A program made the translations under genes and the position numbers. Positions 39,711 to 50,073 of a stretch of 64,000 bases of DNA are shown piece after piece. The stretch is taken from the NCBI GenBank assembly GCA_949775045.1, contig OX459107.1, positions 10,133,250-10,197,249 of the forward strand, written 5' to 3'. Under the pieces are notes generated by a model. It was not told where the DNA came from. It did not search any database and saw nothing but the letters and a program-made list of their open reading frames with translations. This DNA is from Metridium senile (taxonomy: Eukaryota; Cnidaria; Anthozoa; Actiniaria; Metridiidae). Every line of letters starts with the position of its first letter. Within the stretch, counting starts at the first letter, position 1.

Positions 39711-40511
39711 TGGCATGATGACATCATTTTACTAACAGTACCAGAATGCTTTATATATTTTCTTTCTTATTCAGATTTATATTGCCTCTTGAGAATACTA
39801 GAGTACAAACACTAAAAGTGTGCAACATAAATACCACTAAATACTGCTAAATTATGCAAATTCTTTTGTTCACTATTGTTTAATCAACACTATTTAGTGG
39901 TAAATAGTACAAAGTATTGCACACTTTTAGTGTTTGTACTCTATTGCACACTTTTAGTGTTTGTACTCTATTGCACACTTTTAGTGCTTGTACTCTATTG
40001 CACACTTTTAGTGTTTGTACTCTATTGCACACTTTTAGTGTTTGTACTCTATTGCACACTTTTAGTGTTTGTACTCTATTGCACACTTTTAGTGCTTGTA
40101 CTCTATTGCACACTTTTAGTGTTTGTACTCTATTGCACACTTTTAGTGTTTGTACTCTATTGCACACTTTTAGTGTTTGTACTCTATTGCACACTTTTAG
40201 TGCTTGTACTCTATTGCACACTTTTAGTGTTTGTACTCTATTGCACACTTAGTGTTTGTACTCTATTGCACACTTTTAGTGTTTGTACTCTATTGCACAC
40301 TTTTAGTGTTTGTACTCTATTGCACACTTTTAGTGTTTGTACTCTATTGCACACTTTTAGTGTTTGTACTCTATTGCACACTTTTAGTGTTTGTACTCTA
40401 TTGCACACTTTTAGTGTTTGTACTCTACAACACTCAACACTTATTATTTAACAAACGAAAGTCGGCAAAGCATTCTGGTACTGGTAGTATATGACGCTAT
40501 CATGCAAATGG
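39711..40511. mobile_element. MITE family D expanded by an internal 27-bp array
   Basis: Left end TGGCATGATGACATCATTTT and ACAGTACCAGAATGCTTT; right end mirror AAAGCATTCTGGTACTGGTA, then GCTATCATGCA. Compared with the 190-bp copy at 8495, this one has gained about 600 bp, nearly all tandem repeat. An inverted single unit (GAGTACAAACACTAAAAGTG) lies at 39801-39822, so the array grew from one arm of a small hairpin. Confidence 0.85.
39914..40430. repeat. 27-bp tandem repeat, about 19 copies, with a 108-bp higher order
   Basis: Unit TTGCACACTTTTAGTG then TTTGTACTCTA. In the first twelve copies units 3, 7 and 11 have GTGCTT for GTGTTT, giving a four-unit period. The thirteenth lacks three bases (CACACTTAG). 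Because 27 is a multiple of three, all frames stay open (CTLLHTFSV, LYCTLLVFV); these are not genes. Confidence 0.97.
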
Positions 40512-41074
40512 ACTAGTAAAAACATTTTTCTGGCAGAATAATTATATAGTTAATACCTAGTGAAATAAAGAAAATTTGAAATGATGGTTTTGTTTTCCCC
40601 CATTTAGTCCTCTCCTGGGGGACTCGCAAGCCCCTGCAAAATGCTCAAAAATGTGCAATTAAAAATCATGATTTTTGATGGACTATAGCCCATGCAAAGA
40701 TGAACTATATATATAGATCGTGCAACATGCTTTAAAAAATTGACCAAAAATGTTACTTGAGCCGTAAGAGCAAGTCAGTGGTTCTTCTACACCCCCAAAG
40801 GCAGGTTACTGAGTGTAGTGGGTGTTAATTAGTATGATCCAGTCACTGAGGATGGTTATAGACAGGGTTTGTTACGCCCTCAATGGTTCTTTTACGACAT
40901 TGCCCAGGCAATCTATACCATGCCAGAAATAGGAACAGCAAACCATAATTGTTTTCTTGCTACAAGTACCACATAGTACCTATACGCATTATTGTATTGT
41001 GTACTACTATTGTGTACTGTACTACTATTGTGCACTATTGTATACCAAAATATAGCAGCTATCGATACCTAGGA

Positions 41075-41790
41075 TCTCAGTATCTCAGTATCACAGTATC
41101 ACAGTATCACAGTATCTCAGTATCTCAGTATCTCAGTATCACGGTATCACAGTATCACAGTATCTCAGTATCACAGTATCACAGTATCACAGTATCACAG
41201 TATCACAGTATCACAGTATCACAGTATCACAGTATCACAGTATCACAGTATCACAGTATCACAGTATCACAGTATCACAGTATCACAGTATCACAGTATC
41301 ACAGTATCACAGTATCACAGTATCACAGTATCACAGTATCACAGTATCACAGTATCACAGTATCACAGTATCACAGTATCACAGTATCACAGTATCACAG
41401 TATCACAGTATCACAGTATCACAGTACCACAGTACCACAGTACCACAGTATCTCAGTACCTCAGTACCACAGTACCACAGTACCAAAGTATCTCAGTACC
41501 ACAGTACCACAGTATCTCAGTACCACAGTATCTCAGTATCTCAGTACCTCAGTACCACAGTACCACAGTATCTCAGTATCTCAGTACCACAGTACCACAG
41601 TACCACAGTACCACAGTACCACAGTACCAAAGTACCACAGTACCACAGTACCACAGTACCACAGTACCACAGTACCACAGTACCACAGTACCACAGTACC
41701 ACAGTACCACAGTACCACAGTACCACAGTATCACAGTATCACAGTATCACAGTATCACAGTATCACAGTACCAAAGTACCACAGTACCAT
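41075..41790. repeat. Octanucleotide array (TCACAGTA)n and variants, about 90 units
   Basis: Blocks: pure TCACAGTA with a few TCTCAGTA (41090-41426), a mixed block of CCACAGTA, TCTCAGTA, CCTCAGTA and CCAAAGTA (41427-41640), then CCACAGTA and TCACAGTA. The mixed block matches 48690-48905 in reverse orientation. Confidence 0.98.
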
Positions 41791-42087
41791 ATTTCTGTAT
41801 TTTAAGGCATACTTTGTTACCTGGCCATATACCAATCGATGGGTCATCGATGAAAATTGATCATCGAAAACTGATCAATGAAATCAATGAAAATCGATAA
41901 TCACAACAAAATAATTTGATGTGATTATATCGATCACATCGATTGTATTGATTTTATCGAACCGGCAATGTTTGAGCCGGAACACCTAAATCGTATTGAT
42001 CATTCAATTGGATAACAGAAAATGCCTGTTGAATTGTTATTTGAAAATTAAACTGTAGTTGATTTGTGGTAATTGGTGGTTGATGTT

Positions 42088-43181
42088 TAGACTACGAGTA
42101 GTCCTTCTTTTCCCTCCAGAATCAGTAATTTAAAAAAAACGAGTGTTGCGGGATTCCTGTGGAGCGCGCCGAAAATAGATCGTTGAGTAGGGAGAGGAAA
42201 AGAAGGGACTACAGACAACACTGTAAGAAACGAATTACCCGTTGCTCTCACAACGGAAAATTCCGATTTGCTAAAAACGATCGATCTGTCAGCGGCTGTA
42301 ATGGAACGCGCCGAGCTGTCAAGCGTCATCGTGAAACATTCCAGCACACGGTCACTTAGTTTACTATGGCTGACCATGAAGCTATTTTAAACGAGTGTCT
42401 GGAAAGTTTTCCAAACGTTTCATCCTTAAAAGAAGAACAGAAAGTGGCCGTTATCAATTTGCTAGATGGCAAAGATGTTTTTGCTGTTCTGCCGACCGGT
42501 TTTGGCAAGAGCTTGATCTACCAACTATTTGTTTTGGCGAAGCTAAAATCTCAAAGCTGTTGTGTCCTTGTTGTTTAGCCATTGAAAAGTATTATTGACG
42601 ATCAAATACGAGATTTAACTTATGTTGCATCACTGCAACCGAAGTGAACGAAAAATTTGATCTGAGATCTGAACGCCAGAACGTCCTGGGAGGTCAAACA
42701 GATTTTCCGTGGAAATATGTGAAACTTTTGCAAACTCTCCGTAAACTATTTTGAAAGAGCACCACATGCTCTGCAAAAGTCATCGACTGTGGATGGCTTC
42801 GGCTTTCGCTCTCTCTTGGCAGTTTTTTTTGGTGTATCCGCCATAGATGTTTACATTGCGAAGCGATAATAAGAGACTATTTTCCCGCGTGTTTAACAAC
42901 CTAGCCATTTTACAGATCCAATTGGATTGGTTAAAATTAATTGGATTTAATTGCAGTCTAAATGATCCATTTGATATTGATTAACCGATGACACGATCTT
43001 GACAAGATAACTATGTGTTAAAAAAGGGCGGTAATTCGTTTCTTACAGTGTTGTCTGTAGTCCCTTCTTTTCCTCTCCCTACTCAACAATCTATTTCCGG
43101 CGCGCTCCACAGGAATCCCGCAACACTCGGTTTTTTTAAATTACTGATTCTGGAGGGAAAAGAAGGACTACTCGTAGTCTA
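42088..43181. mobile_element. 1.09-kb element with about 150-bp inverted ends carrying a RecQ fragment
   Basis: Ends TAGACTACGAGTAGTCCTTC, TTTTCCCTCCAGAATCAGTA, continuing through GGGATTCCTGTGGAGCGCGC and TACAGACAACACTGTAAGAA to 42240, mirrored at 43030-43181 with few changes. Between them lies a RecQ-like helicase 5' fragment (42366-42647) and about 380 bp of noncoding DNA. No transposase. Target-site duplication not evident. Confidence 0.85.
42366..42647 (+). pseudogene. RecQ-like DNA helicase, N-terminal fragment with premature stop
   Basis: ATG opens a frame with LKEEQKVAVINLLDGKDVFA followed by VLPTGFGKSLIYQL, the RecQ Walker A (motif I) region. The next segment CCVLVV is followed by TAG, then in the same frame PLKSIIDDQIRDLTYVASLQ, which is the motif Ia-adjacent sequence of the family (usually VVSPLKS-x-x-x-DQ). 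The Ser before PLKS is replaced by the stop codon. A second stop follows at 42645 and the rest of the helicase (DExH, motifs III-VI) is missing. Non-functional fragment inside a transposon-like element. Confidence 0.9.
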
Positions 43182-43360
43182 GAATTGATCCAATCTAGAA
43201 TTGATAGTCTTAGAAATGAATATAGAATTCTGTTTCTGCATGCTGTATTAATACTCTACACCTAATCGTTAAAAGGCTCTTCACATAAATATGGAATATA
43301 GATATGCATTGAGCTTCAACACGTCATCACACATGCGTGTGTTTTTGTTAAGTAGCCTCA

Positions 43361-44014
43361 TTATAATTTTTCCAATACTCTCGCAAACTTTGCGAAAATT
43401 CCATCGATCTAATTATAAAAGAAAACTAAACTAAAATACAATATATAATAAGTAATAAATACCTGAACGTTTTCGTTTAGTACGTAGACCTCACTGTCCC
43501 TTTGTCTCCCGACTATCATAGCGGCCCTTTTCTTCTTTCCCAATGTATCGGGCCTTTCGTTGAACTCCTCAAGTTCCTTCATTACAAAACTTCTTAGCTG
43601 AGAGTCGGACACTGACTCCCACATCACCGCTTCCTTTGAGGAGAAGGTTCAGTTGACTGCGATTAGAAAGCTTTTCGCCGAACCAAGCTCTTCGCAAGTA
43701 GAAAAGCATGTCCTATGGAAAGATATATTAACAGAAAGATATGTTACAAGTTAAAATGAGAAACACTGTATTAGTAAACCAATATCAATGCTGTTAGGCT
43801 ATACTTACATTCTTGCTCCATCTGATCGCTGGACATCCAAAAGGTAACCATTATATTTACTTAAGGCGGGCTCAAATTCAATAAAAGAAACAATTCTAAA
43901 GGAAAAATTAGAAACTGGAACATATTTTGTGTTTGACTTCTTCACATGGAATAGTCTTTTCCCCTCAGTATTTGCTCTGATGGAAAGAGACTTTTTAGGT
44001 GATTCGTTCACCAT
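43361..44014 (-). pseudogene. Three-exon gene fragment with in-frame TGA, unrecognised family
   Basis: Minus exons 44014-43809, 43712-43463, 43408-43361, with GTAAGT and GTATTT donors and acceptors TTCCATAG and ATAATTAG; phases agree. The start has a perfect GCCACCATGG context. Exon 1 encodes RLFHVKKSNTKYVPVSNFSF, then FIEFEPALSKYNGYLLDVQR. Exon 2 encodes TCFSTCEELGSAKSFLIAVN, an in-frame TGA (43651-43649), then SDSQLRSFVMKELEEF, and IVGRQRDSEVYVLNENVQ. Exon 3 adds IDGIFAKFARVLEKL and TAA. The pattern YVPVSNF, GYLL-x-V and VYVLNENVQ-ID recalls uncharacterised multicopy, mobile-element-like cnidarian proteins, but I cannot name the domain. The TGA and the short third exon suggest a decayed copy. 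Confidence 0.5.
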
Positions 44015-46560
44015 GGTGGCTACTTGAAACTGGAGGGTAAAACTGGTTAGCAAACAGATAATATATGTTATGAGGTGACATATACATGGGGAAAATATTT
44101 CGTCAAATTGCATCGGTAATTTAAAGTGTTACTGGCTGTGTTTTCACTAAGCCTTTTAATACTGGCGTAACCATTTAAAGGTGTTTGTTTACAGACCAAC
44201 ATTACAACTGTTTTCACTGGAGTAGCGAGTGTAACGTTCACAGACATTGCTCGAATTGCCAAACTTTGACATCTCTAAATGTGAGACTAAAAGTTATCAA
44301 AAGTTGGAGAAAAGATAAATCTGATCTATATCTTGAAGATCATATATTTCTTTAAATACTGAAAAGCTTATCAGGAAAGTAGCGGTGGTGGAGGGTCCAC
44401 AATAGGAGTTTCCTGATCCCGCTATCCCGCTCGTTTTTATTTGATATACCGCCATCCCGTCAGTTTTAATGTTAAAATCACGATTCCGGCATATTAAAAG
44501 TTAAAATTATTTGTAATAATAAAAGTGACAAAAATATGTAACACAGACCATACCTTTCTGTTTATCAATTTATCTGTGTTATACAGAGTACTGCATATTG
44601 AATAGTGCATTATTGCAAGACAGAAATGCATTTTGGGCCATGTAATCTTATTTACAATAACATAAATAATAATTAGTTATTTTATTCTTAGTGCATTCCA
44701 TTCAAAACAATGTACTAGTTAATTATGGGGAGTAAATACTAGTCTACCTACTGGTAGGAAATGCTGACGTTTTACATTTGGATTATAAGTAAATATAAAC
44801 AGGGAACGCGGCTTGAGAGCAGAGAAGAGAACTAAGTCAACTAGAGATAAAACAGGCAATGATTTTGTATTGATTTGGTCTACATGCATGAATTGTACTT
44901 TGTGGCTCATCTTTTTTAGGACATTGCTTTGGAATAGTATTTGGTTTTAAATCAACAACAACATCGTAATGCAATCAATTTTAATGATATAGATAAACAC
45001 AACAATCATTTTGTGGTAAGGAATTATCTAGCCTTTGTTTAAAAAATTTGTACCAACTATAAGTTTTTCCAACCTTAGTATGCTGAGGCAGCAATGATGA
45101 GGCAGTCAATATCTCAATAGACAACTGACCCATATAAAACTAAGCAATTCGCAGAAAAAATAAAGACGAAAACTTCTAGTTCGTTTATAGATGGACTGCT
45201 CTTCGATGCCTGTATAAACGAAACGCACATATTGTGCATGAGTTGTTATGCAGCATTTTATTTCGAATGTTTTACTGAATTGCTGCATGAACGCTTTGTG
45301 CATGGAAAACAAATTCAAAGAGCTCGTATTTGTAATTAAAAAGCTACATAATTTTCTAGATTAATTAACTAGATTACCTACTTTTTGTACAACACTGGTA
45401 CAAACAACGGCAAACTGCTATGAACTAACTTGTTACAACCCAAAACGAATAAAGCAAGACAACATGCATGGTTTACAATACAGTTGAAAACTACTTATTT
45501 GCACTCACAATATAAACATGATAAATTTCTTAAATAAACTGATAGACATACTGAGATACAACTTGTAACTAATTATAAATTACAATTAATGATTTTATAT
45601 TGATTTCATGGGTTCCAGTAGTTGTTTATGTTTCTAGTTTTGACTCGAGTTGTTGATCTACAATATCCTTACGTTCTTCTTCAATAGCACAATTTTCTCT
45701 TGATTTTTTCCCCCACGGCTAGCTCTAAATCACTTTCAGACTTCTATCAAGTAGTTTAGGATGTTGTCCAGTAATTTTGATATACAACTCGCATCAAAAG
45801 CGCACGCTATTTCATATCCTTGATTGTCGTTAACGAAAGGCATTGTGGGTCCCAAAAAAATTATCTATTCAGCCCGCTTTAATACATGAATTAGTACTGC
45901 TTCCTTGCTCGCTCGCTCAGGCTCGCTTCGCTGCGTCAGCAATCACTGTATATGTATTATTTATTATAAATCAATCAGACCCACAATGCCATTTGGTCTT
46001 AGAGTACACTATTCAGTATTCAATGTTTTTTGTACATGATTGTTCGTATGCAATGTTCACTTGCAGTAATACAGTTGATCTGGAGCAATATAAATCCAAG
46101 TGTCAAAACTCGACTTTTCAGTCTTTTCTTTTCATTTCATTTTCCTTTTTTTTTGTTATGTAATCTTAAAACAGATCATAATACACTTGGCATTCCTTTA
46201 TCGTGATAGATGTGTCCAGATTAAGACCATTTTACCATGTTTACCGGAAATAAGCACAAAAGACCACACAAGAGAATTATTTACCTAGATAAATTGGTAT
46301 TAAAACTTATACATTTATTGCCTGAGTAACTCTGTTAACCTTCAAGAATGGCTCCAATGAAAGTCGTAAAATGAAGTTTGATTGTTGCATTAAATAACTG
46401 CACAAAAACAGCATAGGCATAGAAATAGACTTGTTTTCTTTATAAAAACGTAGAACACATTATTATGGCATTTATAGGACTATTACCTTTGGTTCTACTG
46501 TATTTTATTTTCTAGATCTCTACAAAAACAAGACTATTGCGATCTGTTACACTGTAATTG
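44015..46560. other. Intergenic between the broken gene and the large octamer array
   Basis: No gene supported. ORFs at 44068-44262, 44719-44910, 45106-45318 (minus) and 45843-46288 (plus) lack recognisable domains, and the last is hydrophobic by T-richness. The stretch becomes GATACTGT-like only at 46583. Confidence 0.5.
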
Positions 46561-49197
46561 TTACAAATCCCGCATTACAGTACCGTGATACGATTGGTAC
46601 TGTAATACTGTGATACTATGGTGCTATGGTACTTTGGTACTGCAATATACTGTGATACTATGGTACTGTGATGTACTGTAATACTGTGATACTATGGTAC
46701 TGTGGTACTATGATACTATGGTACTTTGGTACTGTGATACTATGATACTATGGTACTTTGGTACTGTGATACTATGGTACTGTGATACTATGGTACTGTG
46801 ATACTGTGGTACTGTGGTACTGTGGTACTGTGATACTGTGATACTGTGGTACTGTGATACTGTGGTACTATGATACTATGGTACTTTGGTACTGTGATAC
46901 TGTGATACTATGGTACCGTGGTACTGTGATACTGTGATACTGTGATACTATGGTACTGTGGTACAGTGATACTGTGGTACTGTGGTACTGTGATACTATG
47001 GTACTGTGATACTATGGCACTGTGATACTATGGTACTGTGGTACTGTGATACTGTGGTACTGTGATACTGTGATACTGTGATACTGTGATACTATGGTAC
47101 TGTGATACTGTGGTACTGTGGTACTGTGATACTATGGTACTTTGGTACTGTGGTACTGTGATACTGTGGTACTGTGGTACTGTGATACTGTGGTACTATG
47201 ATACTATGGTACTTTGGTACTGTGATACTGTGATACTATGGTACTATGATACTATGGTACTTTGGTACTGTGATACTGTGATACTATGGTACCGTGGTAC
47301 TGTGATACTGTGATACTGTGATACTATGGTACTGTGGTACAGTGATACTGTGGTACTGTGGTACTGTGATACTATGGTACTGTGATACTATGGCACTGTG
47401 ATACTATGGTACTGTGGTACTGTGATACTGTGGTACTGTGATACTATGGTACTGTGGTACTGTGATACTGTGATACTGTGGTACTGTGATACTGTGATAC
47501 TGTGATACTGTGATACTATGGTACTGTGATACTGTGGTACTGTGGTACTGTGATACTATGGTACTTTGGTACTGTGGTACTTTGGTACTGTGGTACTATA
47601 ATACTGTGGTACTGTGGTGCTGTGATACTGTGATACTGTGGTACTGTGGTACTGTGGTACTGTGGTACTGTGGTACTGTGGTACTGTGGTACTGTGGTAC
47701 TGTGGTACTGTGGTACTGTGGTACTGTGGTACTGTGGTACTGTGGTACTGTGATACTATGGTACATTGGCACTGTGGTACTGTGATACTATGGTACTGTG
47801 ATACTATGGTACATTGGTACTGTGATACTGTGATACTGTGGTACTGTGGTACTGTGGTACTGTGGTACTGTGGTACTGTGGTACTGTGGTACTGTGGTAC
47901 TGTGATACTATGGTACTGTGGTACAGTGATACTGTGGTACTGTGGTACTGTGATACTATGGTACTGTGATACTATGGCACTGTGATACTATGGTACTGTG
48001 GTACTGTGATACTGTGGTACTGTGATACTATGGTACTGTGGTACTGTGATACTGTGATACTGTGGTACTGTGATACTGTGATACTGTGATACTGTGATAC
48101 TATGGTACTGTGATACTGTGGTACTGTGGTACTGTGATACTATGGTACTTTGGTACTGTGGTACTTTGGTACTGTGGTACTATAATACTGTGGTACTGTG
48201 GTGCTGTGATACTGTGATACTGTGGTACTGTGGTACTGTGGTACTGTGGTACTGTGGTACTGTGGTACTGTGGTACTGTGGTACTGTGGTACTGTGGTAC
48301 TGTGGTACTGTGGTACTGTGGTACTGTGATACTGTGGTACTGTGGTACTGTGGTACTGTGGTACTGTGATACTGTGGTACTGTGGTACTGTGGTACTGTG
48401 GTACTGAGGTACTGTGATACTGTGATACTGTGATACTGTGATACTGTGATACTGTGATACTGTGATACTGTGATACTGTGATACTGTGATACTGTGATAC
48501 TGTGATACTGTGATACTGTGATACTGTGATACTGTGATACTGTGATACTGTGATACTGTGATACTGTGATACTGTGATACTGTGATACTGTGATACTGTG
48601 ATACTGTGATACTGTGATACTGTGATACTGTGATACTGTGATACTGTGATACTGTGATACTGTGATACTGTGATACTGTGATACTGTGATACTTTGGTAC
48701 TGTGGTACTGTGGTACTGTGGTACTGTGGTACTGTGGTACTGAGATACTGAGATACTGTGGTACTGTGGTACTGTGGTACTGAGGTACTGAGATACTGAG
48801 ATACTGTGGTACTGAGATACTGTGGTACTGTGGTACTGAGATACTTTGGTACTGTGGTACTGTGGTACTGAGGTACTGAGATACTGTGGTACTGTGGTAC
48901 TGTGGTACTGTGATACTGTGATACTGTGATACTGTGATACTGTGATACTGTGATACTGTGATACTGTGATACTGTGATACTGTGATACTGTGATACTGTG
49001 ATACTGTGATACTGTGATACTGTGATACTGTGATACTGTGATACTGTGATACTGTGATACTGTGATACTGTGATACTGTGATACTGTGATACTGTGATAC
49101 TGTGATACTGTGATACTGTGATACTGTGATACTGTGATACTGTGATACTGTGATACTGTGATACTGTGTTACTGTGATACTGTGATACTGTGATATT
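46561..49197. repeat. Octanucleotide array (GATACTGT/GGTACTGT)n, 2.6 kb, with higher-order repeats
   Basis: The same octamer as at 41 kb, opposite orientation. Large internal duplications are visible: the marker GGTACCGTGG recurs with about 376-bp spacing (46913, 47289), and the block GGTACTATAATACTGTGG recurs at about 47592 and 48176 (584 bp). All spacings are multiples of 8. Pure GATACTGT blocks occupy 48412-48690 and 48906-49190. Frames read SQYHSITV or VLWYCGT repeats and are not genes. Confidence 0.98.
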
Positions 49198-50073
49198 ATG
49201 ACAATTTCATACTGCGACACACGTAGTAATAATTATTACAATAATACATAATACATAGACTCAACCATAATACATGACAATATGACGTAAAACATGTTGG
49301 GTCGGTGTAAAAAGGTTGAAAAGGAAAAAAGGGGTTGAAGTAACAGGAAGAAAAAGTGACCAGTTAAAAGCGGTACCCTGGTAGAGGTAGCAAGAGAAAA
49401 AAGACAGAGAAGCAATCCCATAACAGGCAGCATATGAGGCAATCTGGTAATTTTTCAATCAGTTATTTGTAAGACCCTGTTGGCTGGTCCGCCCTGGACG
49501 CAAATGACAAATGACAACGCAGTTCTACCAACAATACTTACCCTCCCCCCCCCCCCATCCCCCCACCCGGCCCTCTCGAGTGCCCCCCCCCCCCCTCCCC
49601 CACCCGGCCCTCTCGAGTGGAGTTAGGATACCAACAGTGATACCAAGACTCCGCCTCTAACTGCACTGTTAACTTTGCATTAATTTTGTGTCTACAAGAC
49701 TACTACAGTTTGACTATGATACTTTTTTAATGATTTTAACGGAGTTTCAATTTTTGAGATAATAATTTTCCTATTTGAAGTTAGCAAAGAATCAAGCTAT
49801 AGCTATAGCCCACCATCCTTTGCAATCTCACTGTTCTAAGTATGCGCCTGAAAGGCATATGTAATCATTTTGAATATTTATATAATACTTTTTCAAGAAG
49901 GTTGACCGAGTGAGCTGCGAATGAATGGCGATTGCACGCGCAAAAGGAACTGTGGATATTTTATGATTATTATTCTTGCCTCGACAGAAGAACACATTTG
50001 CTGATCAAATGCATCATTTAGTGATACCAAGAAGAGCTTATAGTTTATGAAACTCATATGCTTAGCAATATAG
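49198..50073. other. Intergenic with a C-run duplication
   Basis: At 49543-49620 a short segment ending CACCCGGCCCTCTCGAGTG is duplicated with two runs of about 13-14 C. No gene supported; the minus ORFs near 49236-49458 overlap in two frames and look spurious. Confidence 0.5.

Noticed and set aside
39914..40430. CRISPR-like array
   Set aside because: There are no unique spacers: the units are contiguous copies, and the setting is an animal genome with introns.
39876..40494. Open frames in three phases through the 27-bp array (CTLLHTFSV, LYCTLLVFV)
   Set aside because: A 27-bp period keeps all frames open; this is a satellite within a MITE.
40949..41860. 303-codon plus ORF reading SQYHSITV repeats, and its 346-codon minus counterpart at 48180-49220
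   Set aside because: Both are translations of an octanucleotide array; eight-base units give an eight-codon cycle with no stops. No unique sequence, no splice or start context.
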